42,639 nucleotides of DNA from an uncultured Pelagibacteraceae bacterium (GTDB lineage: Bacteria; Pseudomonadota; Alphaproteobacteria; Pelagibacterales; AG-422-B15). Below the pieces are notes generated by a model, which saw only the letters and a list, made by a program, of their open reading frames with translations, had not been told where the DNA came from and searched no databases. Below are positions 1 through 9,198 of the stretch, piece by piece (position 1 is the stretch's first letter; every line of letters begins with the position of its first letter). The translations under genes and the position numbers were made by a program. The stretch spans positions 1 through 42,639 of the forward strand of contig CABYIR010000011.1 in the NCBI GenBank assembly GCA_902518955.1, read 5' to 3'.

Positions 1-516
1 AAGGATAAAGTTGTTGAGCCATTAGATCTTAATAGGGACAAAACTGTATTACCTTTGATCGAACATATTTTTTATAAAAAAATTCCTTTGCTTGGAATCT
101 GTAGAGGTTTTCAAGAAGTTAATGTTGCTCTTGGGGGATCATTACATGCAGACATTCATGATGTACCTGGAAGAATGGATCATCGCGCTCCTAAATCTGA
201 AGATCCAGATATTCAATTTGGAAAACAGCATGAAGTTTATCTAACTGAAGATGGAAAACTTCATAAATTAGCTGGAAGAGAATCCATTGAAGTTAATTCA
301 TTGCATACTCAAGGAATTGATAAATTAGCGAACTCACTTGAAATTGAAGGAATTGCAAAGGATGAGACTGTCGAAGCAATTAGTTTAAAAGATTATAAGG
401 GTTATTTTTATGGAGTTCAGTGGCATCCTGAAACTTCTTCTACAACAGATGATTTTTCAAAAAAACTATTTGGTTCTTTTAATGATGCTGTTCAAACCTT
501 TAGTATTGAAAAATAG
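1..516 (+). CDS. Class I glutamine amidotransferase, gamma-glutamyl-GABA hydrolase (PuuD) type, 5'-truncated by window edge
   Basis: The reading frame is open from base 1, so the start lies outside the window and 171 C-terminal residues are visible. The nucleophile elbow G-I-C-R-G has its Cys codon at 100-102. The downstream catalytic His-Glu pair sits in Q-W-H-P-E, with His at 424-426 and Glu at 430-432. The N-V-A-L-G-G-S-L-H and H-R-A-P stretches and the V-N-S-L-H-T-Q-G segment are typical of the peptidase C26 / PuuD family, which hydrolyses gamma-glutamyl amides such as gamma-glutamyl-GABA in polyamine breakdown. The natural substrate cannot be read from the sequence. It converges on pdxA with only 4 nt between the stop codons. 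It could be another C26 hydrolase, so no symbol is given. Confidence 0.85.
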   Translation, partial: KDKVVEPLDLNRDKTVLPLIEHIFYKKIPLLGICRGFQEVNVALGGSLHADIHDVPGRMDHRAPKSEDPDIQFGKQHEVYLTEDGKLHKLAGRESIEVNSLHTQGIDKLANSLEIEGIAKDETVEAISLKDYKGYFYGVQWHPETSSTTDDFSKKLFGSFNDAVQTFSIEK

Positions 517-520
517 AAAA

Positions 521-1495
521 TTAAATCTTTGCAGCATAATTTATAGCTGTAATTAAACTTGTTTCATTAGCAATAAATTTATTAGCAATATCATAGCCTG
601 TTCCATGATCTGGGCTGGTTCTGATAAAAGATAAACCAAGCGTGTAATTTATTGTGTTTTCAAAATCAATTGTCTTGACTGGTATTAAGGCTTGGTCATG
701 ATACATGCAAATAAAAGCATCAAAGAATCTTAGATTTTTTTGTTGAAAAGCTGAATCTGGAGATAAGGGGCCTGATATTGAGATCCCTAATTTTCTAATT
801 TTTTTTATGACTGGTAATATAATTTTTTGTTCTTCATTACCTAAAAGACCTCCATCGCCTGAATGAGGGTTAAGCCCTGTAACAGCAATTTTTGGCTTTT
901 TAACATCAAAATTTTTTTTCAAAGAGTTATTTAAAAGTTTTATTGCATCAAATAATGGTTTTTGCTTTATATACTTGTGTACATTTTTTAACGGAATATG
1001 AGTTGTGAAGGGAACAACTCTGATCTTCTTATTTAATAACATCATTCCAAATTGCTTTTTCTTATCTAATTTCGCTAAGTACTCTGTATGACCTGAAAAG
1101 TTCTTTTTAAATTTAGATAATACTTCTTTAGATATAGGGCTTGTGACAATACCTGAAACTTCTTTTTTTTTGGCTAGCTCAACTGCAAGATCTATTGAAT
1201 TAAAAATATTTTCTGAATTTTTATGATTTGGCTTGCCTAATTTAGTACCTTTATCAATCTTGATTGGCAAAACAGGTAAGAATTTTTTAAAAACTTTATG
1301 AGCTTCTTCTGGTCTTGATATAGTTTTAATATTTACTTTTATTTTGAGCTTATTTGCAACTTTTTTTATATAATCAGGATCATGTATCACGAAAAAAGTA
1401 TTTGTAGTTTTTTTCCATGCCTTAATAATGATCTCAGTTGAAACACCAGAGGGATCGCCCATTGTAACAGCAGTTAATTTTTTGTTAGACTTCAT
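521..1495 (-). CDS. pdxA: 4-hydroxythreonine-4-phosphate dehydrogenase
   Basis: PdxA oxidises 4-phosphohydroxy-L-threonine in the DXP-dependent pyridoxal 5'-phosphate pathway (cytosolic, NAD(P)- and divalent-metal-dependent). The 324-residue length is normal for the family. It shows M-G-D-P-S-G near residue 12, F-S-G-H-T-E-Y around 133-139, L-N-P-H-S-G-D-G-G at 208-216 and M-Y-H-D-Q-A at 264-269. His166, His211 and His266 fall at the same numbers as the three metal ligands of E. coli PdxA. The C-terminal R-T-S-P-D-H-G-T-G signature is present. Its start codon overlaps the stop of the upstream lipoprotein gene by one base (TAATG), so the two are probably translationally coupled. In many bacteria pdxA follows surA and precedes ksgA; that arrangement is absent here. 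Confidence 0.96.
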   Translation of the reverse strand: MKSNKKLTAVTMGDPSGVSTEIIIKAWKKTTNTFFVIHDPDYIKKVANKLKIKVNIKTISRPEEAHKVFKKFLPVLPIKIDKGTKLGKPNHKNSENIFNSIDLAVELAKKKEVSGIVTSPISKEVLSKFKKNFSGHTEYLAKLDKKKQFGMMLLNKKIRVVPFTTHIPLKNVHKYIKQKPLFDAIKLLNNSLKKNFDVKKPKIAVTGLNPHSGDGGLLGNEEQKIILPVIKKIRKLGISISGPLSPDSAFQQKNLRFFDAFICMYHDQALIPVKTIDFENTINYTLGLSFIRTSPDHGTGYDIANKFIANETSLITAINYAAKI

Positions 1496-2097
1496 TAAAA
1501 AATACCCAGAAATTTTTTATTAAAGTTATTTTCACATTCACTTAGTTGAGATTCATATCGATTAGCCCTCATCTTTACTTTACGAGCAACTTCGATTAAC
1601 CATTCTTTACTTTTATAAGTTCCTTTTTTATATCCACCATGTCCTTCATGATAAGCTAAGTACTGATTATAAGTATCACTTTTGCTAATCTTATTAATTG
1701 ATGTTGTTTTATTTATATACCATCCAGTAAAATCAACAGCATCAGCAAAATTAACTCTTGAAGCCAACGGTTTATTATTTTCTTTTTTATACCAATCCCA
1801 AGTACCATCAATTGCTTGAGTATATCCTAACGCGCTAGATTTACGCTTCCATGGAATGACGCCAAAAAGTTTTTCGCGTTCAGGCTTTACTCTATTTTGA
1901 AACGAAGATTCTTGTCTTAGAATTGACATTTGAACATGAATTGGAGCCCCCCATTTTTCTTCTGATTTATTAGCTAAACGGTACCATGATGATTTTTCAC
2001 TAAATATTTTACAAATATTATCCTGGTTATCCGGTGGCTTGCTAGCGCAGCTTGTAAGCATCGATAATAAAGCAACAAAAATGAATACAGTCCTCAT
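1495..2097 (-). CDS. Lytic transglycosylase-like (SLT domain) lipoprotein
   Basis: This 200-residue protein has a short hydrophobic signal ending in a lipobox L-T-S-C (Cys17), so it should be a lipid-anchored envelope protein. The SLT-like core contains S-I-L-R-Q-E-S-S-F around residues 58-66, with Glu63 as the likely catalytic acid. It also has A-L-G-Y-T-Q-A-I-D-G-T-W at 89-100 and Y-L-A-Y-H-E-G-H-G-G-Y at 146-156, the usual order of motifs in family 1 lytic transglycosylases. Such enzymes cleave the MurNAc-GlcNAc bond of peptidoglycan and release anhydro-muropeptides. That fits the presence of murU/amgK recycling genes elsewhere in the window. It lies upstream of pdxA in a two-gene unit with a 1-nt overlap. 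Exact specificity is unknown. Confidence 0.8.
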   Translation of the reverse strand: MRTVFIFVALLSMLTSCASKPPDNQDNICKIFSEKSSWYRLANKSEEKWGAPIHVQMSILRQESSFQNRVKPEREKLFGVIPWKRKSSALGYTQAIDGTWDWYKKENNKPLASRVNFADAVDFTGWYINKTTSINKISKSDTYNQYLAYHEGHGGYKKGTYKSKEWLIEVARKVKMRANRYESQLSECENNFNKKFLGIF

Positions 2098-2149
2098 ATA
2101 TTAATACGTTTACATTCAGGATATACAATAATACTCTCCTCCGACCTAA

Positions 2150-3055
2150 ATGAAACAAATAAATAAAACAAGTTTTATCAGCTGGATATTTCTTCTCTCA
2201 TTAGCAACTATTTGGGGTGTCAATTTTTTATTTATCAAACTAGCGGTTGAAGAAATTGGCCCTGTTACAAATGTTTTTTTAAGACTTCTGATGGCATCAA
2301 TAATTTTATATGTTGTTATGAAACTGCAAAAACAAAAATTAGAACTTAAACCAAAACTAATTCTCTTTTATTTTATTTTAGGAGCTTTTGGACTTGCTAT
2401 ACCTTTTTCATTAATTTCTTCAGCAGAAATATATATAAATGCAGGTTTGGCTGGAGTATTAATGTCTCCAATGCCTTTACTTACATTAGCATTGAGTGCA
2501 ATTATTTTAAAAAATGAAATTATCAATTTTAGAAAAGTACTTAGCTTTATTATTGCATTTTGTGGGTTATTAATACTATTTGGTTTTGATACTCTTACGC
2601 AGATAGGAAAAGGTAATTCAATTGAAGTAATAAGTCAGCTCATTGTTTTATTAGCTGCTGCTTGCTATGGTTTGAATGCTGTTTTAACTAAACTCGTCCC
2701 TGAAATAAATTTTATTTCTCTTGCAACTGGAGTAACAATTGCAAGTGTCATATGGATAATACCATTTGCTATATTTCTTGAGCCGTTTTGGCTTAATGAT
2801 TTTAATTCTAAAGCTATTCTGGCAGTATCAGTGCAAGGAGTGTTTGCGACAGCAATTGCGAATCTTTTGTTTTTTAAAATTATTGAAACAACTGGACCTG
2901 TTTTTTTGTCATTAATAAATTTTATGATTCCTTTAATAGCTTACTTTTCTGGAGCAATTTTCTTAAATGAAGTAATTGAAATAAATGTGCTACTTTCGCT
3001 AAGTCTTATTTTGTTTGCTCTTTATTTAAATCAAACTTCAAATACTAATAAGTAA
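2150..3055 (+). CDS. EamA/DMT-superfamily permease
   Basis: This 301-residue integral membrane protein has two EamA-type halves, each with about five hydrophobic segments. The first half contains the typical W-G-V-N-F-L-F-I-K start (residues 22-30) and the second repeats the pattern around A-A-C-Y-G-L-N-A-V. Drug/metabolite transporters of this class export amino acids or other small metabolites, and some import them. The substrate cannot be deduced. It is divergent from the SLT lipoprotein gene, with 52 nt between starts. Only 36 nt separate it from livG on the same strand, so it may be read together with the liv operon. Confidence 0.88.
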   Translation: MKQINKTSFISWIFLLSLATIWGVNFLFIKLAVEEIGPVTNVFLRLLMASIILYVVMKLQKQKLELKPKLILFYFILGAFGLAIPFSLISSAEIYINAGLAGVLMSPMPLLTLALSAIILKNEIINFRKVLSFIIAFCGLLILFGFDTLTQIGKGNSIEVISQLIVLLAAACYGLNAVLTKLVPEINFISLATGVTIASVIWIIPFAIFLEPFWLNDFNSKAILAVSVQGVFATAIANLLFFKIIETTGPVFLSLINFMIPLIAYFSGAIFLNEVIEINVLLSLSLILFALYLNQTSNTNK

Positions 3056-3091
3056 TTGCTCCATTGTTATCACTAGCGTATTGTTTATAAA

Positions 3092-3856
3092 ATGCTTGAA
3101 ATAAAAAACCTTAGTAAGCAGTTTGGAGGAATTCATGCCGTTGATAATGTATCACTAGAGATTGAACAGGGCTCAATCACTGGACTAATTGGACCAAACG
3201 GCGCAGGTAAAACAACTTTATTTAATGTTATCTGTGGTAGTATTGCACCTTCAAGTGGATCAATATTTTTTAAAGATAAAGATATTACAGGACAACCGTC
3301 ACATCAATTATTCTATGATGGTATACTAAGAACATTTCAAATCGCACATGAATTTTCAAAACTGACTGTGCTTGAAAATCTAATGGTTGTTCCTGGTTTT
3401 CAATCTGGTGAAAAATTAATGAATGCTTGGATCAATCGAAAAAAAATAAAAGATGAAGAAAAAAAAATAAAAGATAAAGCGACTGAAGTTATTGAATTTT
3501 TAAACCTATCACATCTTACCTATGAATTGGCTGGCAACTTATCTGGGGGTCAAAAAAAGTTACTAGAACTTGGAAGAACAATGATGGTTGATGCTAATAT
3601 TGTTTTACTCGATGAAGTTGGAGCAGGTGTTAATAGAACTCTCTTGAATGAAATTGCAGAAGTTATTTTAAAACTTAATAAGGAAAAAGGTTATACATTC
3701 TGTATGATTGAACACGATATAGAGTTTATCAGCAAACTTTGTAGTAAAGTCATTGTCATGTCAGAGGGTAAAATTCTTACAGAGGGTAAAATTGAAGATA
3801 TAAAGAAAAATGAAAAAGTAATCTCAGCTTATTTAGGAAGAAGTGGAGCAGTATGA
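3092..3856 (+). CDS. livG: Branched-chain amino acid/amide ABC transporter ATPase (LivG)
   Basis: First ATPase of a HAAT-type importer. Walker A G-P-N-G-A-G-K-T-T is at residues 34-42, the signature L-S-G-G-Q at 150-154 and Walker B I-V-L-L-D-E at 170-175. The H-loop lies in M-I-E-H-D. The D-loop region reads D-E-V-G-A-G-V-N rather than the D-E-P-x-A-G of many ABC ATPases. The 254-residue length and the L-T-V-L-E-N-L segment match LivG rather than LivF. The stop overlaps livF by 4 nt (ATGA). It is part of livG-livF-livH-livM; the cognate binding protein is the convergent livK downstream. Substrates of this family include leucine/isoleucine/valine, amides and urea. No urease genes are in the window, so urea is not specifically supported. 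Confidence 0.93.
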   Translation: MLEIKNLSKQFGGIHAVDNVSLEIEQGSITGLIGPNGAGKTTLFNVICGSIAPSSGSIFFKDKDITGQPSHQLFYDGILRTFQIAHEFSKLTVLENLMVVPGFQSGEKLMNAWINRKKIKDEEKKIKDKATEVIEFLNLSHLTYELAGNLSGGQKKLLELGRTMMVDANIVLLDEVGAGVNRTLLNEIAEVILKLNKEKGYTFCMIEHDIEFISKLCSKVIVMSEGKILTEGKIEDIKKNEKVISAYLGRSGAV

Positions 3857-4560
3857 GCGATTTCTTTTATTGTGAAAATTTAGTTGGTGGATATGGTGGC
3901 GAAAATATTCTTAATAATTGTAGTGTTTCTGTGAATAAAGGAGAGATATCTGTAATTGTTGGTCCAAATGGTGCTGGTAAATCTACAGCGATGAAGGCCA
4001 TGCTAGGCATGTTAAAACTTGTCCAAGGTAAAGTATTTCTTGATGGAAAAGATATTTCTAATTTTTCTCCTCAAAATCGAGTTGCCTCTGGGATATCATT
4101 TGTGCCACAAACAATGAATATATTTAATGAATTAACGGTCAGAGAAAATTTAGAAATGGGCGCTTATCTGAGAGAAGATAATCTAGATGAAACGTTCGAA
4201 GAAATGTATTCATTATTTCCAATTCTTCATGAAAAAAAAGAACAAATAGCCGGTGAATTATCTGGAGGTCAAAGACAGCAAGTGGCAGTTGGAAGAGCAT
4301 TAATGACAAAACCAAATGTTTTAATGCTTGATGAACCAACGGCAGGGGTTTCTCCAGTAGTTATGGATGAACTTTTTGCTAAGATTATTGATATAAAAAA
4401 AACAGGGGTAGCAGTAATAATTGTTGAGCAAAATGCAAAGCAGGCCCTAAATATTGCTGATTTTGGATATGTCCTAGTTGCTGGGAAAAATAAATTTACA
4501 GGAAAAGGCTTTGAACTACTGAACGATGCAGAAGTCAAAAAGGCTTTTTTAGGCGGATAA
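3853..4560 (+). CDS. livF: Branched-chain amino acid/amide ABC transporter ATPase (LivF)
   Basis: Second ATPase of the importer, 235 residues, the normal length for LivF. Walker A G-P-N-G-A-G-K-S-T is at residues 37-45, signature L-S-G-G-Q-R-Q-Q-V-A at 136-145, and Walker B V-L-M-L-D-E-P at 156-162 followed by T-A-G-V-S-P. The F-V-P-Q Q-loop near residue 85 is intact. It would pair with LivG to power the LivHM membrane channel at the cytoplasmic face. It overlaps livG by 4 nt and is followed by livH after 2 nt, so all are surely co-transcribed. Confidence 0.94.
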   Translation: MSDFFYCENLVGGYGGENILNNCSVSVNKGEISVIVGPNGAGKSTAMKAMLGMLKLVQGKVFLDGKDISNFSPQNRVASGISFVPQTMNIFNELTVRENLEMGAYLREDNLDETFEEMYSLFPILHEKKEQIAGELSGGQRQQVAVGRALMTKPNVLMLDEPTAGVSPVVMDELFAKIIDIKKTGVAVIIVEQNAKQALNIADFGYVLVAGKNKFTGKGFELLNDAEVKKAFLGG

Positions 4561-4562
4561 GT

Positions 4563-5582
4563 ATGGAAAATTACGATTTAATAAATGCTATAATACTCTT
4601 GGCAAACTTTGTAATTGTCCCAGCTTTATCTTATGGCTCACAACTAGCACTTGCGGCTCTAGGTATTACTCTTGTCTATGCAGTTCTGAGATTTTCGAAT
4701 TTCGCTCATGGCGATCTGATGGCATTTGGCACTATGATAGCGATACTCATAACATGGCTTTTTCAGTCTTGGGGATTAACTGCAGGTGTACTACCTACAG
4801 CACTAATCGCACTGCCTTTTGCCATGGCACTGACTGCAGCTTTTTGTCTTATTACTGACAAGGTTATCTATAAATTTTATCGAGAACAAAAAAGTCAACC
4901 AGTTGTATTTATGATCGTATCAGTTGGAGTTATGTTTATCATGAATGCAATAGTGAGATTTATAATAGGTCCAAAAGATAGAACATTTTTTGATGGAGAA
5001 AAATTTATAATTAAAGCAGTTGAGTTTAAATCATACACGGGTCTTCCTGAGGGACTTAGCATTAAGTCGACACAAGTTCTAACAATCGTAATAGCGTTGA
5101 TCACTATGATGGCCTTATTTTATTTTTTACAAAAAACAAAAATGGGGAAATCAATGAGAGCATACTCTAACAATGAAGATCTTGCTCTTTTATCAGGAAT
5201 TAATCCTGACAGAGTAGTTATGATTACATGGATTATTGTTGGTATGCTGGCAACTATTGCTGGAGTTCTATATGGATTAGATAAAAGTTTTAAACCTTTC
5301 ACATATTTTCAATTACTACTGCCCATGTTTGCCGCAGCTATTGTTGGAGGAATAGGTAATCCATTAGGAGCAGTAGCAGGTGGGTACATTATTGCTTTTT
5401 CAGAAGTGATGCTCACATATGCATATAAGAAGTTTTTTATGTACTTACTACCAACTAATCTTGAACCAAGTGGACTGATGCAGTTTTTGTCTACTGACTA
5501 CAAATTTGCAATTTCATTTATAATATTAGTTATAGTTCTAGTAATCCGCCCGACTGGAATTTTTCGAGGTAAAACATTGTGA
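4563..5582 (+). CDS. livH: Branched-chain amino acid/amide ABC transporter permease (LivH)
   Basis: A 339-residue polytopic inner-membrane permease. Family marks include L-G-I-T-L-V-Y-A-V-L-R-F-S-N-F-A-H-G-D near the N terminus and A-A-I-V-G-G-I-G-N-P-L-G-A-V-A-G-G in the second half. The I-R-P-T-G-I-F-R-G ending is also characteristic. It forms the translocation pore with LivM. An extra segment around residues 135-160 (G-P-K-D-R-T-F-F-D-G) is a periplasmic loop of variable length in this family. The stop codon overlaps the GTG start of livM by 3 nt (GTGA). Confidence 0.93.
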   Translation: MENYDLINAIILLANFVIVPALSYGSQLALAALGITLVYAVLRFSNFAHGDLMAFGTMIAILITWLFQSWGLTAGVLPTALIALPFAMALTAAFCLITDKVIYKFYREQKSQPVVFMIVSVGVMFIMNAIVRFIIGPKDRTFFDGEKFIIKAVEFKSYTGLPEGLSIKSTQVLTIVIALITMMALFYFLQKTKMGKSMRAYSNNEDLALLSGINPDRVVMITWIIVGMLATIAGVLYGLDKSFKPFTYFQLLLPMFAAAIVGGIGNPLGAVAGGYIIAFSEVMLTYAYKKFFMYLLPTNLEPSGLMQFLSTDYKFAISFIILVIVLVIRPTGIFRGKTL

Positions 5583-6952
5583 TTGAAAAGTACAGAACGC
5601 AGCTTGCATTTTTGGTGATGGCACTACTTTTGATTATTGTTGGGGTAGCACAATCATGGTCTGTTTCAATCGGTATTTTCAACTTATGCATTGTCTCAGC
5701 TATAATGGCTATGGGCGTTAACCTGCAATGGGGCTATGCTGGATTGTTTAATGCTGGAGTTATGGGTTTCACCGCATTAGGTGGGCTCGTAGCTGTACTA
5801 ATATCTCATCAACCAATTTATGAGGCATGGTCAATTGCAGGAACTGGTATGTTAATCAGCCTTTTCATAGTAATTGTCGCATCAATTTCTATTTTTTATA
5901 TCTCAAAACATGTAAATTCTGTTTTCAAAAAAAGATTTCTAATAGTTTTTGTCATTTTATTAGCAGCTATTGGATTAGGTAATTTTTACGGGCCATCAGT
6001 AAATTTAATTGAGGATATTAATCCAGCAAAAACTGGTTTCCTTGGTGGGCTTGGAATGCCAATTATATTTTCTTGGGTTGCAGCTGCATTTGCAGCTGCA
6101 TTTCTTGCCTGGATTATCGGTACAGTTACCTTAGGACTACGATCAGATTACCTAGCGATTGCTACTCTTGGCATTTCTGAAATTGTCATAGCGGTCCTAA
6201 AGCATGAAGAATGGCTTTCTAGAGGAGTAAAAAATGTAACTGGTTTACCAAGACCTGTACCTTATGAAATTCGATTACAAGAGTCAGAATGGTTTATCAA
6301 CTTTATTGAAAGGCTTAATTCATCAAAACTGTCAGCTATTGAAACTGTATCAAGCAAACAAGACTTATTAAATAAATTGGTAATCGAGGGATCAAGCATC
6401 TATGTAAAACTTTGTTATGCAGGTTTATTTATTATGGTTCTTGCAGTTCTATTTTTTTTGAGTCAGCTTGCACTTAATTCTCCTTGGGGAAGAATGTTAA
6501 GAGCAATAAGAGACAATGAAGTAGCCGCAAGTGCTATGGGCAAAAATATTGTTAGGCAACATTTACAAGTTTTTATATTAGGCTCTGCCATTATTGGAAT
6601 TGCTGGAGCAATGTTAACAACCTTAGATGGGCAATTTACGCCAGGTACTTATCAACCACTAAGATTTACATTTATAATTTGGGTAATGGTAATTGTTGGT
6701 GGAAGTGGAAATAATTTAGGTTCAATATTTGGTGGTTTCTTTATTTGGTTTATGTGGATAGAAGCAGAACCAATTTCAATTGCTTTTATTAGTTTAGTCA
6801 CTAGTGGATTAGATTATGGCAACCCAATTAAAATGCATTTAATTGCTAGCGCTCCTCATATGAGGTTATTTATTATGGGAGCAATTTTATTAATTACTTT
6901 GAGATTTATGCCTAGAGGCGTTATACCTGAAAAGGTTGTAAGGCCTAGGTAA
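5579..6952 (+). CDS. livM: Branched-chain amino acid/amide ABC transporter permease (LivM)
   Basis: Second permease, 457 residues. It starts with GTG inside the livH stop, which sets the start by overlap. Characteristic stretches are A-M-G-V-N-L-Q-W-G-Y-A-G-L-F-N-A-G, T-L-G-L-R-S-D-Y-L-A-I-A-T-L-G-I-S-E and S-P-W-G-R-M-L-R-A-I-R-D-N-E-V-A-A. The R-F-M-P-R-G-V-I-P-E tail is also typical. It is longer than enterobacterial LivM because of a hydrophilic insertion around residues 225-270 between membrane segments, which I infer to be periplasmic or cytoplasmic. The 3' end carries one arm of a perfect hairpin that spans the stop codon. It converges on livK. Confidence 0.93.
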   Translation: MIEKYRTQLAFLVMALLLIIVGVAQSWSVSIGIFNLCIVSAIMAMGVNLQWGYAGLFNAGVMGFTALGGLVAVLISHQPIYEAWSIAGTGMLISLFIVIVASISIFYISKHVNSVFKKRFLIVFVILLAAIGLGNFYGPSVNLIEDINPAKTGFLGGLGMPIIFSWVAAAFAAAFLAWIIGTVTLGLRSDYLAIATLGISEIVIAVLKHEEWLSRGVKNVTGLPRPVPYEIRLQESEWFINFIERLNSSKLSAIETVSSKQDLLNKLVIEGSSIYVKLCYAGLFIMVLAVLFFLSQLALNSPWGRMLRAIRDNEVAASAMGKNIVRQHLQVFILGSAIIGIAGAMLTTLDGQFTPGTYQPLRFTFIIWVMVIVGGSGNNLGSIFGGFFIWFMWIEAEPISIAFISLVTSGLDYGNPIKMHLIASAPHMRLFIMGAILLITLRFMPRGVIPEKVVRPR

Positions 6953-6963
6953 ACTAGGCCTTA
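6939..6963. terminator. Perfect 10-bp hairpin between convergent livM and livK
   Basis: Arms at 6939-6948 (TAAGGCCTAG) and 6954-6963 (CTAGGCCTTA) are perfectly complementary with a 5-nt loop. The hairpin covers the livM stop and ends 9 nt before the livK 3' end. Neither side has a strong T tract, so it may act as a bidirectional 3'-end stabiliser or a weak terminator rather than a classic intrinsic terminator. Confidence 0.65.
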
Positions 6964-6972
6964 CAGTCAAAA

Positions 6973-8166
6973 TTATCTGACTCGAATAGTATTGAACTTA
7001 CCCGAACCTATTTCTAGTTCCTTGTAAGATCCTGATGCTTCACCGACATCAGAAAACTCAACATTTGTCGCACCTTGATAATTTACTTCCTTACCATCTT
7101 TTAGAAGGTTGATTGCTTTAGCCAATTGGCCTGGAAGAATTTCTGTTCCAGGAGCATTTGCTACTCCCATTACATTTTGTGCGATCGTTGCACGATCTGC
7201 TGATCCTCCAGCTTGCATTGCAAGAGCAATCAGAGCTGCAGCATCGTAAGACTCTTGCTCAAACGGACCATCACCAGGAATTCCGTTTGCACTTGCCATC
7301 TTAATAAACATTGCTGCTCCATCTGACTCATTACCAGGTAAAGTACCAAATGTGCCAGTCAAATCTCCATCAATATTATCAATTAAACTTTGCCCAATCA
7401 TACCATCGGCTAGGATAAATCTTGAGAAAGCATCAGTATCAAGCGAGTTTTGAATTATTCCCTTACCACCTTGGTCTACATAACCAAGAACAGCTAGTTC
7501 ATCAGCTCCAGATGCAGATAGAGTACTTACCTCAGCTGAATAATCAGCCTTACCATCTTCATGTGGAACTTCAATCGTAACCTCTCCACCTAAAGCTTTA
7601 AATGCTCCAACAAAACTATCTGACAATCCTTTTCCATAGTCATTATTTGTATAAGTCACTGCTAGTTTTGTTATACCTCTATCCATTACAACTTGAGCAA
7701 GAACCTGTCCTTGACGAGCATCAGACGGGGCTGTTCTGAAGAAGAATCCTTTATCTTCAATTGTTGTTAGTGCTGGAGACGTCGCAGATGGAGAAATAAT
7801 TGTTACACCGTTTGGAACAGCAACATTATTTGTTATTGCGGTTGTCACTCCTGAACAATCAGCACCCATAATTGCTGCAACATTATCTGATGTAACAAGT
7901 CTTTCAGCTCCAGATACTGCAGCTGCTGCATCAATACAAGTTGAGTCAGCTCTAATTGGAGTTAATGTTGCGCCACCCAGAATACCAGCATCGTTTGCTT
8001 CTTTAAAAGCAAGTTCTGCTGAAGAAGCCATTGTTGGCGTCAAAGATTCAATTGGACCTGTGAAACCAAGTATAATCCCTACCTTTACATCTTGAGAGTA
8101 AGCATGAATATTAAGACTCATTAATACTAAGATGCTTGTTAGGAAAGCGAATATTGATTTTTTCAT
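6973..8166 (-). CDS. livK: Branched-chain amino acid/amide ABC transporter periplasmic binding protein (LivK)
   Basis: A 397-residue secreted solute-binding protein. The signal peptide has K-K-S at its start, then a hydrophobic core to about residue 20, with likely cleavage after the A-Y-S region. The mature part begins V-K-V-G-I-I-L-G-F-T-G-P-I, the hallmark of type I periplasmic binding proteins (ANF/Peripla_BP_6). Further marks are A-A-I-M-G-A-D-C-S-G, I-I-S-P-S-A-T-S-P and F-R-T-A-P-S-D-A-R-Q-G. Codon choice is less AT-biased than in its neighbours, as expected for an abundant binding protein. An A-A-G-G stretch lies 9 nt before the ATG. It sits in its own unit facing livGFHM, which lets the binding protein be expressed at a different level from the membrane complex. 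The ligand is not determinable by eye. Confidence 0.92.
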   Translation of the reverse strand: MKKSIFAFLTSILVLMSLNIHAYSQDVKVGIILGFTGPIESLTPTMASSAELAFKEANDAGILGGATLTPIRADSTCIDAAAAVSGAERLVTSDNVAAIMGADCSGVTTAITNNVAVPNGVTIISPSATSPALTTIEDKGFFFRTAPSDARQGQVLAQVVMDRGITKLAVTYTNNDYGKGLSDSFVGAFKALGGEVTIEVPHEDGKADYSAEVSTLSASGADELAVLGYVDQGGKGIIQNSLDTDAFSRFILADGMIGQSLIDNIDGDLTGTFGTLPGNESDGAAMFIKMASANGIPGDGPFEQESYDAAALIALAMQAGGSADRATIAQNVMGVANAPGTEILPGQLAKAINLLKDGKEVNYQGATNVEFSDVGEASGSYKELEIGSGKFNTIRVR

Positions 8167-8262
8167 TATTAATTACCTTTTTTATTTTTTTTATAAGTTA
8201 ATTATGCTAGCAAAATGAATGTTCTTAAGCAACTAACAATTAGGTCTAAATTTTATTGAAAA

Positions 8263-9198
8263 ATGAATATGTTTTACCAACTAACACTTATAGCTGTCTT
8301 ATTTATCACAATTTTAATCTATATTATGTTTCTTTTAATTAATCGTGAAAATGGAAGTCTTTCTGAATATCAAAATTCTTCAAATTATCAATTTGTTAAA
8401 TTAACTAATGGCTTAACTGCTTATAGAGAATTTGGGTCAAAAAATAGTACACCTATTGTCGTAATTCATGGAGGAACACTTCCATCTGAGGGTTATTTAG
8501 AGTTTTGCCAGCGCCTTAGTGAATTAAATTATTGGGTTATATGTTATGACCAGTTTGGTCGAGGTTACTCAGATCGACCTAAAATAAAATATTCTATGGA
8601 TGTTTATCAATTGCAACTTGATGAGCTTCTTAATCATTTAAAAATTGATAAATTTATACTTTATGGAGTTTCAATGGGAGCGCCCATTGCAGTTCAATAT
8701 TCAAATAATCATATTGATCGTTCATTGGCTGTAGGAATACAAGTTCCAGTTGTTCACATTGATAATTATATTTTTAAAATTCTAAATGTTCCTATTATCG
8801 GAGAAATAATGATGCGATTTTTTGGATTACCATTAATAAAAAAAAGAGCTCTTGAGTGGAATAATGAAGAATTTATTAATGAAGACTTTATTGAAAAATA
8901 TATTAATCAATTAAGTCTACCTGGAACTGAATACGCTCTTCTTTCAGCCTCAAGAAATCTTTTTCCCAAAAACTACACATATATCTACGAAGCTTTTTCA
9001 AAAAATAAAATACCATTTCATATTGCCTATGCCGATGATGATACAGAAGTTTCTCCTGACTCAGTACGAGCTATCATTAAAATAAATAATGATGCTGACG
9101 TCTTTATGTTTACCGGTGGGCATGGTGGGAGTGCTAAAATACCAGATAAAATTGTTAATGTGTTTGAGAGTTTTTTATCTAAAAATTTAAATCAATAA
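8263..9198 (+). CDS. Membrane-anchored alpha/beta hydrolase
   Basis: A 311-residue protein with one N-terminal hydrophobic segment (about residues 5-27) followed by an alpha/beta hydrolase fold. The oxyanion strand V-I-H-G-G-T is at 67-72, and the [11 protein letters not shown] loop at 96-106. The nucleophile elbow Y-G-V-S-M-G has Ser137, an acidic residue lies in A-D-D-D-T around 257-261, and the His is probably His287 in G-G-H-G-G. This pattern matches proline iminopeptidase or haloalkane-dehalogenase-like esterases in general, and the substrate is unknown. The uncleaved-looking anchor suggests it works at the periplasmic face of the membrane. Its 3' end overlaps the end of convergent umuC by 12 nt. 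Confidence 0.8.
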   Translation: MNMFYQLTLIAVLFITILIYIMFLLINRENGSLSEYQNSSNYQFVKLTNGLTAYREFGSKNSTPIVVIHGGTLPSEGYLEFCQRLSELNYWVICYDQFGRGYSDRPKIKYSMDVYQLQLDELLNHLKIDKFILYGVSMGAPIAVQYSNNHIDRSLAVGIQVPVVHIDNYIFKILNVPIIGEIMMRFFGLPLIKKRALEWNNEEFINEDFIEKYINQLSLPGTEYALLSASRNLFPKNYTYIYEAFSKNKIPFHIAYADDDTEVSPDSVRAIIKINNDADVFMFTGGHGGSAKIPDKIVNVFESFLSKNLNQ

